From Oscillospiraceae bacterium (GTDB taxonomy: Bacteria > Bacillota > Clostridia > Oscillospirales > Acutalibacteraceae): DNA of 64,000 nucleotides. A program made the position numbers and the translations under genes. The number at the start of each line of letters is the position of its first letter. Within the stretch, counting starts at the first letter, position 1. The DNA lies in the NCBI GenBank assembly GCA_022650485.1, contig JALCPP010000001.1, positions 186,001 through 250,000 on the forward strand. Reading direction: 5' to 3'. The notes beneath the pieces are model-generated. The model saw only the letters and a list, made by a program, of their open reading frames with translations, searched no databases and had not been told where the DNA came from. Positions 41,399-52,071 of this stretch are shown here, piece by piece.

Positions 41399-42676
41399 TT
41401 AGCGATAAAGAATATCGTCACGGGCCGGTCCGTTGGAAACCATGTGAATCGGCACACCGATTGCCTTTTCCGCAAATTCCACATAGTTTCTGGCATTTTC
41501 CGGAAGATCTTCATACTTGCGAATTCCGCGGATGTCGCATTTCCAGCCCGGCAATTTCTTCAAGATTGGCTTGCAGCGTTTCAAATCGGAAGTAGTCGGG
41601 AAATAATCGATTTTCTTTCCATCGAGTTCATAAGCAACACAAACCGGAATTTCATCCAGATATCCCAATGCATCCAGTACGGTGAGGGCAGCAGAGGTTG
41701 CACCCTGAACACGGCAGCCATAGCGGGAAGCAACCAGATCTAACCAGCCCATTCTGCGGGGACGACCGGTAGTCGCGCCGAATTCACCGCCGTCGCCGCC
41801 TTTGTGGCGCAGCTGATCGGCTTCTTCCCCGTGAATTTCACTGACAAATTCCCCTGCACCGACTGCACTGGAATATGCCTTTACAACTGTTATAATTTTT
41901 TTAATCTCGTAAGGCGGCAATCCTGCGCCAACCGCGCCATAGGCGGCCAGTGTATGGGAAGATGTCACCATTGGATAAATACCAAAGTCAGGATCTTTCA
42001 ACGCGCCAAGCTGGCCTTCAAGAAGAATGTTCTTTCCCTCATGAACAGCTTGATAAAGGTAGTCAAACGTATTTGCAACATAGGGTGCCAACATCTCTTT
42101 GTATTTTTTCAACTGTTCCAAAACAGCATCCACAGACAGTTTCGGCTGGTGGTATAAATACTCATAATAAACATTCTTCAGGGTTACAATACGCTCGGCT
42201 TTTTCTTTCAAGTCTGCCTGATCACCGAATAATTCGCTGATCTGAAAGCCGATTTTTCCAAATTTATCTGAATAAAACGGTGCAATTCCAGAACGTGTGG
42301 AACCGAATGAATGAGAAGAAAGCCTTGCCTCTTCAAAAGAGTCAAGCTGAATATGGTATGGCATAACAACCTGTGCGCGGTTCGAAACCATAATTTTTGG
42401 TTTCGGTACGCCGCGTTCTTCTAAAGAGTTCAGTTCTGAGATAAACTTTTCCGGGCTCAGTGCAACACCGTTTCCAATAATATTGGTGATATGGTCATAG
42501 AAAACGCCCGAAGGAAGCTGATGCAGGGCAAACTTGCCATAATGGTTTATAATCGTATGGCCCGCATTGCTGCCTCCCTGAAAGCGAATCACGATGTCTG
42601 ACTTTGCAGCTTGTACATCCGTGATTTTGCCTTTTCCTTCGTCGCCCCAATTCGCGCCAACAATAGCTGTAATCAT
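41399..42676 (-). CDS. purA: Adenylosuccinate synthetase
   Basis: The 425-residue enzyme opens ITAIVGANWGDEGKGKITD: the P-loop GDEGKGK with catalytic Asp is intact, and the catalytic His is in GGSNAGHTI. RSGIAPFYSDK and TTGRPRRMGWLD are also typical. It joins IMP and aspartate with GTP, the first step to AMP. The usual Gln before Trp-Gly-Asp is Asn here. ATG 42676 is preferred over GTG 42685, with GGAG at good spacing. A candidate promoter with a PurBox-like site precedes it. Confidence 0.95.
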   Translation of the reverse strand: MITAIVGANWGDEGKGKITDVQAAKSDIVIRFQGGSNAGHTIINHYGKFALHQLPSGVFYDHITNIIGNGVALSPEKFISELNSLEERGVPKPKIMVSNRAQVVMPYHIQLDSFEEARLSSHSFGSTRSGIAPFYSDKFGKIGFQISELFGDQADLKEKAERIVTLKNVYYEYLYHQPKLSVDAVLEQLKKYKEMLAPYVANTFDYLYQAVHEGKNILLEGQLGALKDPDFGIYPMVTSSHTLAAYGAVGAGLPPYEIKKIITVVKAYSSAVGAGEFVSEIHGEEADQLRHKGGDGGEFGATTGRPRRMGWLDLVASRYGCRVQGATSAALTVLDALGYLDEIPVCVAYELDGKKIDYFPTTSDLKRCKPILKKLPGWKCDIRGIRKYEDLPENARNYVEFAEKAIGVPIHMVSNGPARDDILYR

Positions 42677-42756
42677 TTTTATCACTCCGCCGTGCCGCTA
42701 CGGTATATTTACTGCCCTGCGGCCTGATTAAAGGCAGTATTTAAAACAACCTGTTT

Positions 42757-42785
42757 ATCATAACATAAACGAACGTTAAAAACAA
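42757..42785 (-). promoter_or_regulatory. Possible purA promoter with PurBox-like site
   Basis: Minus strand: TTGTTT (42785-42780), 17-base spacer, TATGAT (42762-42757). On the + strand the spacer holds AAACGAACGTTAAA, whose CGAACGTT (42770-42777) resembles the PurR box core CGAAC of Bacillus. Only one box is seen where PurR normally needs two, so this is a weak call. It could let purA respond apart from the upstream run. Confidence 0.4.
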
Positions 42786-42789
42786 ATTT

Positions 42790-44220
42790 TTAAACGGTAA
42801 TATCGGTCTTAGTTTTGCCAATTTCACTGTACTGTTTTAATACAGGCTGAACCATTTCCTGAATAAAATCTTCTGTTTGCCGGGGCGCCCTGCCAACGAA
42901 TCGTTCCGGGCTGACCGTCCGGTTCAGTTCTTCCCTGGAAACGCCGAATGCCGGGTCGGAAGCAATCCGGTCAAGAAGGTCATTTTCTCCGCCTTCTTCT
43001 TTGACAATGCGGGATGCTGCCATGGAGTGTACGCGGATACGCTCATGAAGCTGCTGACGGTCTGCGCCGCGTTTGACGGCATCCATCATAATGTTTTCCG
43101 TCGCCATAAACGGCAGTTCACGGTTTAAATGCTGTAAAATTACCTTTTGGTAAACGACCAGTCCGTCTGATACATTTTCATAAAGATTCAAAATTCCATC
43201 AATCGCGAGGAATGCTTCCGGAATGCTGAGACGTTTGTTGGCCGAATCGTCAAGCGTGCGTTCAAACCACTGCGATGCTTCCGTAATGGATGGATTCAGG
43301 CTGTCGATAATCACATAGCGGGCCAAAGACGCAATCCGTTCACTGCGCATGGGGTTCCTTTTATATGCCATGGCCGAGGAACCAATCTGATTCTTTTCAA
43401 AGGGCTCTTCAATTTCTTTTAAGTGCTGAAGCAGACGGATATCATTTGAGAACTTTGCCGCGCTCTGGGCAATCCCGCTCAAAACCGCGAGGACCCGACT
43501 GTCAAGCTTTCTGGAATAGGTTTGACCGGAAACCGCCAAGCAGGACGGATAACCCATTTTTTTCGCGATCAGATCATCCAGACGCTTTACCTTTTCATGG
43601 TCTCCGTCAAACAGCTCCAAAAAGCTGGCCTGTGTGCCGGTTGTCCCTTTCGAGCCAAGCAGCTTTGCTTTAGAAAGCAGATATTCAACATCTTCCAGAT
43701 CCATCAAAAGGTCCTGAATCCACAGGGTAGCACGCTTGCCGACCGTCGTCGGCTGAGCCGGCTGAAAGTGGGTAAATGCGAGGGTTGGAAGATCTTTGTA
43801 CTCCATCGCAAATTCAGATAGAATTCGTACCGTCCCGACCAGTTTGTTTCGCACCAGCCGAAGTGCTTCCGTCATGATAATTAAGTCTGTGTTGTCACCA
43901 ACATAGCAGGAAGTAGCGCCAAGATGGATAATCGGTTCCGCTTTTGGGCATTGCTGACCGAAGGCATAAACATGAGACATTACGTCGTGCCGTACGACTT
44001 TTTCACGAGCCTGCGCCACTTCATAGTTTATATCGTCCTGATGGGCGGTCATTTCATCAATCTGTTCCTGGGTAATAGGTAAACCCAGTTCTTTTTCCGC
44101 CTGGGCCAGGGCAATCCAGAGCCTGCGCCAAGTGCGGAATTTTTTATCTGGAGAGAAAAGATAGCTCATTTCTCTGCTGGCATATCTTGTAGAAAGCGGT
44201 GATTCATACTTGTTTTTCAA
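42790..44220 (-). CDS. purB: Adenylosuccinate lyase
   Basis: The 476-residue fumarase-superfamily enzyme has the signature SSAMAYKRNPMRSE and the His-containing GTTGTQASFLELFDG and LGATSCYVGDN. It acts twice: on SAICAR in IMP synthesis and on adenylosuccinate to AMP. The length is nearer the longer vertebrate-like branch than the 430-residue Bacillus type. The start is TTG 44220 with GGAGG 9 bases upstream. It lies between purF and purA. Confidence 0.95.
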   Translation of the reverse strand: MKNKYESPLSTRYASREMSYLFSPDKKFRTWRRLWIALAQAEKELGLPITQEQIDEMTAHQDDINYEVAQAREKVVRHDVMSHVYAFGQQCPKAEPIIHLGATSCYVGDNTDLIIMTEALRLVRNKLVGTVRILSEFAMEYKDLPTLAFTHFQPAQPTTVGKRATLWIQDLLMDLEDVEYLLSKAKLLGSKGTTGTQASFLELFDGDHEKVKRLDDLIAKKMGYPSCLAVSGQTYSRKLDSRVLAVLSGIAQSAAKFSNDIRLLQHLKEIEEPFEKNQIGSSAMAYKRNPMRSERIASLARYVIIDSLNPSITEASQWFERTLDDSANKRLSIPEAFLAIDGILNLYENVSDGLVVYQKVILQHLNRELPFMATENIMMDAVKRGADRQQLHERIRVHSMAASRIVKEEGGENDLLDRIASDPAFGVSREELNRTVSPERFVGRAPRQTEDFIQEMVQPVLKQYSEIGKTKTDITV

Positions 44221-44241
44221 TTGATTCGGCCTCCATGCATC

Positions 44242-45702
44242 TTACTGCCGCCTAATCGGCGTGCAGTAATTAGGATTTTTATTGCTGACCAGATAATCCG
44301 GGATTTCAGCCGGATATTTACCGGAAAAGCAGGCGTCACAGTACCCGCCGCAGCCAATTGGGGAAACATCCAGCATTTTCGAAAGATTTTCCAGCCGAAG
44401 AAAATCAATTGAATCCGCAAAACTCATTTTCCCAATTTCTTCAATACTGTGCTGACAGGCAATCAGGTCATCTTTGGAAGGAATATCGGTCCCATAATAG
44501 CAGGGCCACATAAACGGAGGGGAACTGATTCGCAGATGAACCTCTTTTGCCCCCGCTTCCTTGAGCATGGAAACAATGCGTGCGCTGGTCGTGCCGCGAA
44601 CGATGGAATCATCCAGCATGATGACCCGTTTTCCATTGACCGCAGTGTGCAGAGAATTCAGCTTAATTCTTACGCTTCGCTCCCGCTCTGACTGACTTGG
44701 TTTAATAAAGGTACGCCCAATATAGCTGTTTTTCACAATTCCCTTTTGATAGGGAATCCCGGATTCTTCGCTGTAACCGATGGCGGCATCGATGCCGGAT
44801 TCCGGCACCCCGATCACGATATCGGCATCTACCGGATTTTGCCTGGCCAAAAGATGCCCGGCCCTTTTCCGTGCTTCATAAACGCTGATGCCATCAATCA
44901 CACTGTCTGTACGGGCAAAATAAATATATTCAAACACACACAGGGATTTCTTCGCTGTCACGGCATCACGGATGGAACGCAGTCCGTTTTGATCGGCAAT
45001 CACAATTTCACCCGGCAGCACGTCCCTTACAAATTCCGCGCCGCAGGCATCGAGTGCGCATGTTTCGGATGCAAACACGTAAGAATTGTTGACTCTGCCG
45101 ATGCAAAGTGGGCGGAATCCGTGAACATCCCGCACGCCGATCAGCTTTTGAGGGCTCATAATAACCGTAGAATAAGAGCCGTGAATCTTCTTGATGGCGC
45201 GGCGGACGGCTTCTTCGATAGAGGGAGCCTCAACCCGCTCGCGTGCGATGATATAAGCGAACACTTCCGTGTCGATGGTTGTTTGAAAAATAGATCCCTG
45301 CCGAGCCAGAAGCTGATGCAGTTCATAAGCATTTGTCAGATTCCCATTGTGTGCAATGGCAAGTGTTCCTTTAATATAGTGCATGACCAAAGGCTGCGCA
45401 TTTTCACGCACGCTGGCACCCGCTGTGGAGTAACGCACATGCCCCACAGCCATTTGACCCTTAAGTCGGTCCAGAATTTCATGATTAAAGACTTCTGTAA
45501 CCAGACCCATGTCCTTATAATAGGAAATAACACCCCTGTCGTTCACCGCGATTCCGCAGCTTTCCTGTCCCCTGTGCTGCAGGGCAAGAAGGCCGTGGTA
45601 CGTGGCATAAGCGGGGTCCAAAGTGCCGTCGGAATAAACGCCGAATACGCCGCACTCCTCGTGCGGATGCCCAAAATCAGGCTCCGTAACGGAACAATTC
45701 AA
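44242..45702 (-). CDS. purF: Amidophosphoribosyltransferase
   Basis: About 486-491 residues. A short propeptide precedes the nucleophile Cys in EECGVFGVY. The glutaminase part has LLALQHRGQESCG, the PRTase part has VIMLDDSIVRGTTSARIV, and C-terminal CGGYCDAC fits the 4Fe-4S cluster of the Bacillus-type enzyme. It makes phosphoribosylamine, the first step of purine synthesis, and is usually feedback-inhibited by nucleotides. TTG 45702 has GGAGGGTGG at ideal spacing; ATG 45717 is the alternative start. Confidence 0.95.
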   Translation of the reverse strand: MNCSVTEPDFGHPHEECGVFGVYSDGTLDPAYATYHGLLALQHRGQESCGIAVNDRGVISYYKDMGLVTEVFNHEILDRLKGQMAVGHVRYSTAGASVRENAQPLVMHYIKGTLAIAHNGNLTNAYELHQLLARQGSIFQTTIDTEVFAYIIARERVEAPSIEEAVRRAIKKIHGSYSTVIMSPQKLIGVRDVHGFRPLCIGRVNNSYVFASETCALDACGAEFVRDVLPGEIVIADQNGLRSIRDAVTAKKSLCVFEYIYFARTDSVIDGISVYEARKRAGHLLARQNPVDADIVIGVPESGIDAAIGYSEESGIPYQKGIVKNSYIGRTFIKPSQSERERSVRIKLNSLHTAVNGKRVIMLDDSIVRGTTSARIVSMLKEAGAKEVHLRISSPPFMWPCYYGTDIPSKDDLIACQHSIEEIGKMSFADSIDFLRLENLSKMLDVSPIGCGGYCDACFSGKYPAEIPDYLVSNKNPNYCTPIRRQ

Positions 45703-45721
45703 AAGACCACCCTCCATTTCT

Positions 45722-46426
45722 TTACAGTCCGATCCGTTCCATCACCTCGTGATAGGCTTCCTCTACTCCGCCCATATCCCGGCGGAAACGGTCTTTATCC
45801 AGCTTTTCGTGGGTGTGAACATCCCAGAAACGGCAGGTATCCGGTGAAATTTCATCCGCAAGAATAATTTTACCGTGATAACGTCCGAATTCGAGTTTAA
45901 AATCAATCAGTTCAATATTGACCGACAGGAAAAATTTGCAAAGAATCTTGTTGATCTTCAGCGCCATTGACGCAATTTTGTTAATTTCTTCTTTTGTGGC
46001 AAATCCAGCCGCAAGAATATGGGTTTCATTGACCATAGGGTCGTTCAGGTCATCGTTCTTATAGCAAAACTCCAAAACCGGGCAGTTTAAAGAAGCCCCT
46101 TCTTTCAGGCCCAACCGTTTCGCCAGACTTCCGGCAGCTTTATTGCGGACGATCACTTCCAACGGGACGATTTCGACCCTTTTGACAAGTGTTTCACGGT
46201 CGCTGAGCTGTTCTACCAGATGAGTTTCAATGCCCTCTTTTTCCAGCAGTTTGAAAAGGTAGTTGGACATTTTATTGTTGACAACGCCTTTACCGGTGAT
46301 AGTTCCCTTTTTCTGGCCATTGAAAGCAGTTGCATCGTCTTTGTAATCCACAATGCAAAGATCCGCATCATCAGTTGAGAAAACCTTTTTTGCTTTTCCC
46401 TCATAGAGCTGTTCCGTTTTTTTCAT
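45722..46426 (-). CDS. purC: SAICAR synthetase
   Basis: The 234-residue enzyme starts [16 protein letters not shown] and has the motifs [18 protein letters not shown] and [14 protein letters not shown]. It ligates aspartate to CAIR. ACGGAGGG precedes ATG 46426. It follows carB by 18 bases and is followed by purF. purE, purD, purM, purN, purH, purL and purQ are not in this window. Confidence 0.97.
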   Translation of the reverse strand: MKKTEQLYEGKAKKVFSTDDADLCIVDYKDDATAFNGQKKGTITGKGVVNNKMSNYLFKLLEKEGIETHLVEQLSDRETLVKRVEIVPLEVIVRNKAAGSLAKRLGLKEGASLNCPVLEFCYKNDDLNDPMVNETHILAAGFATKEEINKIASMALKINKILCKFFLSVNIELIDFKLEFGRYHGKIILADEISPDTCRFWDVHTHEKLDKDRFRRDMGGVEEAYHEVMERIGL

Positions 46427-46444
46427 TTTTTTCCCTCCGTACGG

Positions 46445-49400
46445 TTAAATAAGATTTAAAAAAGCTGAAACTTTTGTAATATCTATTACCGACAGCTGCA
46501 TGCTGTTTACATGCAACGCACAGTTCAGGAATGCGTTTGCCGTATCAAGTGAAGTCAGGCATGGAATACCGGCTTCAACGGCGTTTCTGCGGATCAGGTA
46601 TCCGTCTCGTTTATGTTCGTCCACCTTGGACGGGGTATTAATGACCAGATCAATTTCCCCGGAAATGATGTGATCCAGAATATCCGGTTTCCCGGCGCCG
46701 ATTTTTTTGGTACGAATGGTTGGAATTCCGTTATCATTCAGAAAATCGGACGTTCCCTTGGTAGAATAAATTTTCCAGCCAAGGTCGTAAAGTCCGCGGG
46801 CGATGGGCAGCATTTCTTCTTTGTCACCGTCTTTTACCGTGATAATGACGTGTCCCTTTTGAATCATGTGAACACCGGCACCATAGAACGCCTTAATTAA
46901 AGCTTCGTCATATGTGTGGGCAATTCCCAGCACTTCGCCGGTTGACTTCATTTCAGGGCCAAGGTTGACATCCTGGCCGTACAGTTTTTCAAAAGAGAAT
47001 ACAGGCATTTTAATTGCTACCAGATCCCGTTCGTGCTGTAAGCCGTAATGATACCCCATATTGGGGAGCTTTTTCCCGAAAAATGCACCGACAGCAAGCG
47101 GCACAATCGGGATGCCTGTTACCTTACTGATATAAGGGACTGTACGGGAGGAACGGGGGTTTGCTTCAATCACGTATACCTCGTTATCCTTGACGATATA
47201 CTGAACATTCAACAGACCGACTACGTGCATGGCCCTTGCGAGACGGCGCGTGTATTCCACGATTTTATTCTGCATCTCTTTTTTAACACCGATTGCAGGG
47301 TAAACGGAGATGCTGTCACCGGAATGAACACCGGCGCGCTCGATATGCTGCATAATACCGGGAATCACGGAGTCCGTACCGTCGCAGACAGCATCCACTT
47401 CAACCTCGATCCCCATGATATACTTATCGACCAGAATGGGGTGTTCCTGCGCCACACGGTTGATAATGCCAATCTGCTGCACAATGTCCTCGTCGGTATA
47501 GGCAATCTGCATGCCCTGACCGCCCAGCACATAGGACGGGCGCACAAGTACCGGATACCCAAGCTCACGTGCTGTTGAAATCGCTTCGTCGCAGGTGTAG
47601 ACAGTACGGCCTTCCGCGCGCGGAATTTCGCACTGATTTAAGATAGCATCGAAACGTTTCCGGTCTTCCGCCGCATCAATGCTGTCGGAAGAAGAGCCTA
47701 ACAGCGGAATGCCCATTCCTTCAATCGACTGTGCCAGTTTAATCGCGGTCTGGCCGCCGAATTGAACCACAGCTGCATCCGGCTGTTCCAGCTTAATGAT
47801 GTGTAGAATATCTTCCTCTGTCAGCGGTTCAAAGTACAGTTTATCAGCAATGTCGAAATCTGTACTGACGGTTTCAGGGTTATTGTTGACAATAATCGTT
47901 TCACAGCCGAGCTTTTTCAGCGCCCAGACACTGTGTACGGAGCAAAAGTCAAACTCAATTCCCTGCCCGATTCGAATGGGACCGGAACCGATGACCAAAA
48001 TCTTTTTGTGCTTCTTTTGTGCGGTTGACTCATTCCCCATTCCATAGCAAGAGTAGTAATAAGGGGTTTTTGCGTCAAATTCCGCAGCACAGGTATCTAC
48101 CATTTTATATACGGGCTGAATCTTCCACTCTTCTTCCAAAGAGCGGATTTCCTCGACGCTTTTACCGCTGAGCTCTGAAATGGTCTTGTCCATGAATTCA
48201 TATTTCTTGGCCTTCAGCAAAAGACTATGGTCCAATTCTTCGCTGGCAAGCGCCTTTTCCACCTGAATAATATTATAGAATTTTTGTAAAAACCAGCGAT
48301 CTATCTTTGTAATCTCGAAAATATGGTCAAAAGCGACACTGCGGCGCAGAGCTTCTGCTACCACCCACATCCGCCTGTCGTCAACAATATGCAGCCTGTT
48401 GTCCAGTTCTGTGTCGGAAAGTTTGGCAAAAGCAGGGTCAATCAGGCTGTAAATATTTTGTTCCAGGCAGCGAATTGCTTTCATCAGGGCAGCTTCAAAA
48501 TCCGGTGCGATGCCCATCACTTCACCGGTAGCCTTCATCTGCGTTCCAAGAATTCGTTTGGCAAAAATAAATTTATCGAACGGCCAGCGCGGAATTTTCA
48601 CAATGCAATAGTCCAAAGTCGGCTCAAAGCACGCGAATGTTTTTTGGGTGATTGCATTTGGAATTTCGTCCAGTGTGTATCCAAGCGCAATTTTAGAAGC
48701 AACTTTTGCAATCGGATACCCGGTCGCTTTTGAAGCAAGCGCGGATGAACGGCTGACACGGGGATTTACTTCAATGACGACATATTCAAAACTATTCGGG
48801 TTCAGCGCAAACTGCACATTGCAGCCGCCTTCCACTTTTAGTTCTCGAATAATAGAAAGGGCTGAGCTGCGAAGCATTTGCAGTTCTTTGTCCGCCAAGG
48901 TCTGGCAGGGAGCGACCACAATAGAATCGCCGGTGTGTACCCCGACCGGATCAATGTTTTCCATGTTGCAAACCGTGATGCAGTTATTATTTTTATCCCG
49001 CATCACTTCATATTCTATTTCTTTCCATCCCGCGATACAACGCTCAATCAAGACCTGGTGGACACGGCTCCGATGCAGTCCCACCGTGGCAATATTCACC
49101 AATTCTTCTTCATCGGCGGCAATTCCGCCGCCGGTTCCGCCAAGGGTATAGGCAGGACGCACCACAACCGGGTAGCCGATTTTCTGGGCTGCTTTAATAC
49201 ACTCGTCCATACTTTCGGCAATAGCGCTTTCCGCCATTGGCTGGTGAATCCGCTCCATGGCTTCTTTAAACAATTCACGGTCTTCCGCCATGCGGATCGT
49301 ATTCGCATTGGTCCCGATCATTTCCACATGGTTTTCCTTTAGAAAACCGGATTCTTCCAGCTCAACCGCCAGATTCAGCGCATTCTGACCGCCCAAAGTC

Positions 49401-49663
49401 GGCAGAATACTATCCGGATTTTCCTTCATAATCACTTTTTTAATCGTTTCAATAGTCAGCGGTTCAATATAAACTTTGTCCGCGATTTGCCGGTCTGTCA
49501 TGATGGTCGCCGGGTTTGAATTGATTAGAACAACTTCAATTCCTTCTTCCCGCAGCGCACGGCAGGCCTGGGTTCCGGCATAGTCAAACTCTGCGGCTTG
49601 ACCAATGATGATTGGCCCGGAACCAATGATGATTACTTTTTTAATATCCTGTCTTTTGCTCAC
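46445..49663 (-). CDS. carB: Carbamoyl-phosphate synthase large subunit
   Basis: The 1072-residue protein has the two duplicated ATP-grasp halves: first GSGPIIIGQAAEFDYAGTQA (in part), second VIGSGPIRIGQGIEFDFCSV (in part), with ATP-site stretches GGTGGGIA and VLGGQGMQI, and a C-terminal MGS-like regulatory domain (~930-1072; STKGTSDFLNDNGI). It makes carbamoyl phosphate for pyrimidine and arginine. GTG 49663 overlaps the carA stop (GTGA). Confidence 0.97.
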   Translation of the reverse strand: MSKRQDIKKVIIIGSGPIIIGQAAEFDYAGTQACRALREEGIEVVLINSNPATIMTDRQIADKVYIEPLTIETIKKVIMKENPDSILPTLGGQNALNLAVELEESGFLKENHVEMIGTNANTIRMAEDRELFKEAMERIHQPMAESAIAESMDECIKAAQKIGYPVVVRPAYTLGGTGGGIAADEEELVNIATVGLHRSRVHQVLIERCIAGWKEIEYEVMRDKNNNCITVCNMENIDPVGVHTGDSIVVAPCQTLADKELQMLRSSALSIIRELKVEGGCNVQFALNPNSFEYVVIEVNPRVSRSSALASKATGYPIAKVASKIALGYTLDEIPNAITQKTFACFEPTLDYCIVKIPRWPFDKFIFAKRILGTQMKATGEVMGIAPDFEAALMKAIRCLEQNIYSLIDPAFAKLSDTELDNRLHIVDDRRMWVVAEALRRSVAFDHIFEITKIDRWFLQKFYNIIQVEKALASEELDHSLLLKAKKYEFMDKTISELSGKSVEEIRSLEEEWKIQPVYKMVDTCAAEFDAKTPYYYSCYGMGNESTAQKKHKKILVIGSGPIRIGQGIEFDFCSVHSVWALKKLGCETIIVNNNPETVSTDFDIADKLYFEPLTEEDILHIIKLEQPDAAVVQFGGQTAIKLAQSIEGMGIPLLGSSSDSIDAAEDRKRFDAILNQCEIPRAEGRTVYTCDEAISTARELGYPVLVRPSYVLGGQGMQIAYTDEDIVQQIGIINRVAQEHPILVDKYIMGIEVEVDAVCDGTDSVIPGIMQHIERAGVHSGDSISVYPAIGVKKEMQNKIVEYTRRLARAMHVVGLLNVQYIVKDNEVYVIEANPRSSRTVPYISKVTGIPIVPLAVGAFFGKKLPNMGYHYGLQHERDLVAIKMPVFSFEKLYGQDVNLGPEMKSTGEVLGIAHTYDEALIKAFYGAGVHMIQKGHVIITVKDGDKEEMLPIARGLYDLGWKIYSTKGTSDFLNDNGIPTIRTKKIGAGKPDILDHIISGEIDLVINTPSKVDEHKRDGYLIRRNAVEAGIPCLTSLDTANAFLNCALHVNSMQLSVIDITKVSAFLNLI

Positions 49664-50736
49664 AGACGGCTCCCTCCCATCAGGGCGATAAACTTGTCGA
49701 AAAGAAATCCGGTGTCGAGCGGTCCCGGTGAAGCTTCCGGATGGAACTGTACGGAAAACACTTTCCCGTTTTTATAATTTAATCCCTCAATGCTGCCATC
49801 GTTCATACTAATAAAACGAATGTCCGCAACTGAAGGATCAACGGTATCGCCATCCACCACATAGCCGTGGTTTTGGGAAGTGATTAAAACCCTGTTCTCG
49901 AAAATGTCTTTCACAGGGTGATTAATTCCTCTATGGCCATATTTTAATTTAAAAGTATCAAATCCCTGTGCAAGTGCCATCAGCTGATGGCCAAGGCAGA
50001 TTGCAAAGGTAGGTATGCCGTATGCGTATACTTTTTTCAATTCCGCAATGGATTTGCGGCAATCTTTAGGGTCCCCCGGTCCGTTCGTCAGCATGATTCC
50101 GTCCGGTTGAAATTCCATCATTTCTTCAAAAGAAACATCATAGGGGAAACGCTTCACCGTGCACCCGCGCTTTACCAGCGAGCGGATAATCTGGTTCTTC
50201 ACTCCGTAATCCACCAATGCCACACGAACCGGACCATCGCCGTAGACGGAGCTTTGCTTGCAGCTGACAAGCGGTACGGTGGGCTGCATTACAAAAGATT
50301 GAATCTGCTGTTTCATTTTATCCGCATCAGCAGAATCCCCATAGGCGATCATACCGCGCATGGTTCCGCTTTCCCGCAATACTTTTGTCAAAGTTCTTGT
50401 GTCAATTCCCTGCATTCCCGGAATATGGTTATTCTTTAAAAAGGTATCCAAGTCCACTTCGTTGCGGAAGTTGCTGGACCTTTCAGACAATGTATGGACA
50501 ATATAGGCAGATACCCAGGGCTTTGTGGATTCCATATCATCGTAGCAGATTCCGTAATTTCCGATCAAGGGGTACGCCATGACGACTCCCTGACCAGCGT
50601 AAGACGGGTCTGTGAGAAGTTCGGAATAACCGCACATTGCACTGTTAAACACGACCTCACAGAGGGTGTCATGCTCGTCCCCAAAGCCTGTCCCCTCAAA
50701 AGTCATGCCGTTTTCCAGCACCAGCAGTGCCTTCAT
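49660..50736 (-). CDS. carA: Carbamoyl-phosphate synthase small subunit
   Basis: The 358-residue subunit has the CPSase N-terminal domain (residues ~1-130; MCGYSELLTDPSYAGQ) and a class I amidotransferase with Cys in FAICLGHQLM and His/Glu in VQFHPEASPGPLDT. It supplies ammonia from glutamine to CarB. ATG 50736 starts 55 bases after dapL. Whether control is by pyrimidine or arginine is not shown; no PyrR-type leader is seen. Confidence 0.97.
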   Translation of the reverse strand: MKALLVLENGMTFEGTGFGDEHDTLCEVVFNSAMCGYSELLTDPSYAGQGVVMAYPLIGNYGICYDDMESTKPWVSAYIVHTLSERSSNFRNEVDLDTFLKNNHIPGMQGIDTRTLTKVLRESGTMRGMIAYGDSADADKMKQQIQSFVMQPTVPLVSCKQSSVYGDGPVRVALVDYGVKNQIIRSLVKRGCTVKRFPYDVSFEEMMEFQPDGIMLTNGPGDPKDCRKSIAELKKVYAYGIPTFAICLGHQLMALAQGFDTFKLKYGHRGINHPVKDIFENRVLITSQNHGYVVDGDTVDPSVADIRFISMNDGSIEGLNYKNGKVFSVQFHPEASPGPLDTGFLFDKFIALMGGSRL

Positions 50737-50791
50737 TCAATCACCAACCATTCTTAAGTCTTTGTTTTCTATGTTTCACGGTCTTTCCCGC

Positions 50792-52015
50792 TCAGGATGC
50801 TGAAAAAGACTCAATAATACGCTGAACCGCTTTTTTGGTGTTTTCCGTTGTATTAAAGCTGGTCAGGCGGAAATAACCTTCTCCGGTTTTTCCAAATCCG
50901 GAGCCCGGTGTGCCGACAACGCCCGTTTTGGAAAGAAGGAGATCAAAAAATTCCCAGGAAGACAGCCCTTCCGGTGTTTTCAGCCAAATATAAGGTGAGT
51001 TAACCCCGCCGTAAACAGTAAAGCCGGCTTGCGTCAAACCATCCAGTATAATTTTTGCATTCTTATGGTAATAGGAAATAGTTTCACGAATTCCGCGCTT
51101 TCCCTCTTCGGAATAAACTGCTTCCGCAGCACGCTGAACCACATAGGATACACCATTCATTTTGGTAGACTGTCGGCGGTTCCAAAGCTGATTTAATGAG
51201 ACACCGTCGAACACAAGGTCTTTGGGAATAATGGTAAACGCGCAACGGACACCTGTAAAGCCAGCCGTTTTGGAAAAGCTTCTGAATTCAATCGCGCATT
51301 TTTTCGCGCCCTCAATTTCGTAAATGCTGTGCGGCATATCCGGGTCTGTGATAAATGCTTCATAAGCTGCATCATAAAGGATGATGGCGTGATGCTCCAA
51401 GGCATAATCGACCCATTTCTTCAGTTCCGCTTTCCGAATTCCCATTCCGGTCGGATTGTTTGGAAAACACAGGTAAATCATATCAACCGGCTGTTCCGGA
51501 AGATCTGGCAAAAAGTCATTTTCCTTTTTACAAGGCATATAAACGATTTTGCTCCAGCCGGCGGCGGGAGAATATTCGCCGGCACGTCCGGCCATCACGT
51601 TTGTATCGACATAAACCGGGTAAACCGGGTCACAGACCGCGACGGTATTATCCTGACCAAAAATATCGCCGATATTTCCGGTATCAGATTTTGCACCATC
51701 GCTGACAAAGATCTCATCCGGGGTAATATCGATTCCTCTGTTCTGAAAATCATTCTTAGCAATTGCATCCCTTAAGAATAAATATCCAGCTTCCGGTCCA
51801 TATCCGCGAAATGTATCCGCATGTCCCATCTCGTCTGCTGCGCGTTTCATCGCATCCACAATTACTTTGGGCAAAGGCCTTGTTACGTCGCCGATTCCCA
51901 GGCGAAGGACCTCTGTTTCAGGATGTTGCTGCGAAAACGCTTCTACTTTTTTTGCAATATCAACAAACAGATAGCTTGCAGGCAGTTTGACAAAGTTCTT
52001 ATTGATTTTAAACAA
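50792..52015 (-). CDS. dapL: LL-diaminopimelate aminotransferase
   Basis: The 407-residue fold-type I PLP enzyme begins [21 protein letters not shown] and has PLP Lys in [12 protein letters not shown], with [10 protein letters not shown] and YDAAYEAFI. These are DapL features. It converts tetrahydrodipicolinate straight to LL-diaminopimelate, bypassing dapD/dapE. The start is TTG 52015, with AAAGGA 10 bases upstream. It sits between dapF and carA. Confidence 0.95.
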   Translation of the reverse strand: MFKINKNFVKLPASYLFVDIAKKVEAFSQQHPETEVLRLGIGDVTRPLPKVIVDAMKRAADEMGHADTFRGYGPEAGYLFLRDAIAKNDFQNRGIDITPDEIFVSDGAKSDTGNIGDIFGQDNTVAVCDPVYPVYVDTNVMAGRAGEYSPAAGWSKIVYMPCKKENDFLPDLPEQPVDMIYLCFPNNPTGMGIRKAELKKWVDYALEHHAIILYDAAYEAFITDPDMPHSIYEIEGAKKCAIEFRSFSKTAGFTGVRCAFTIIPKDLVFDGVSLNQLWNRRQSTKMNGVSYVVQRAAEAVYSEEGKRGIRETISYYHKNAKIILDGLTQAGFTVYGGVNSPYIWLKTPEGLSSWEFFDLLLSKTGVVGTPGSGFGKTGEGYFRLTSFNTTENTKKAVQRIIESFSAS

Positions 52016-52071
52016 ATTCAGCCATTCCTTTCACAAGCGATTCAAAGTATTCATTCCGAATGTATATTATA

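Noticed and set aside
44746-45867. 373-codon + strand open frame opposite purF
   Set aside because: It is antisense to clear purF and purC coding sequence, has no family motif and no ribosome site.
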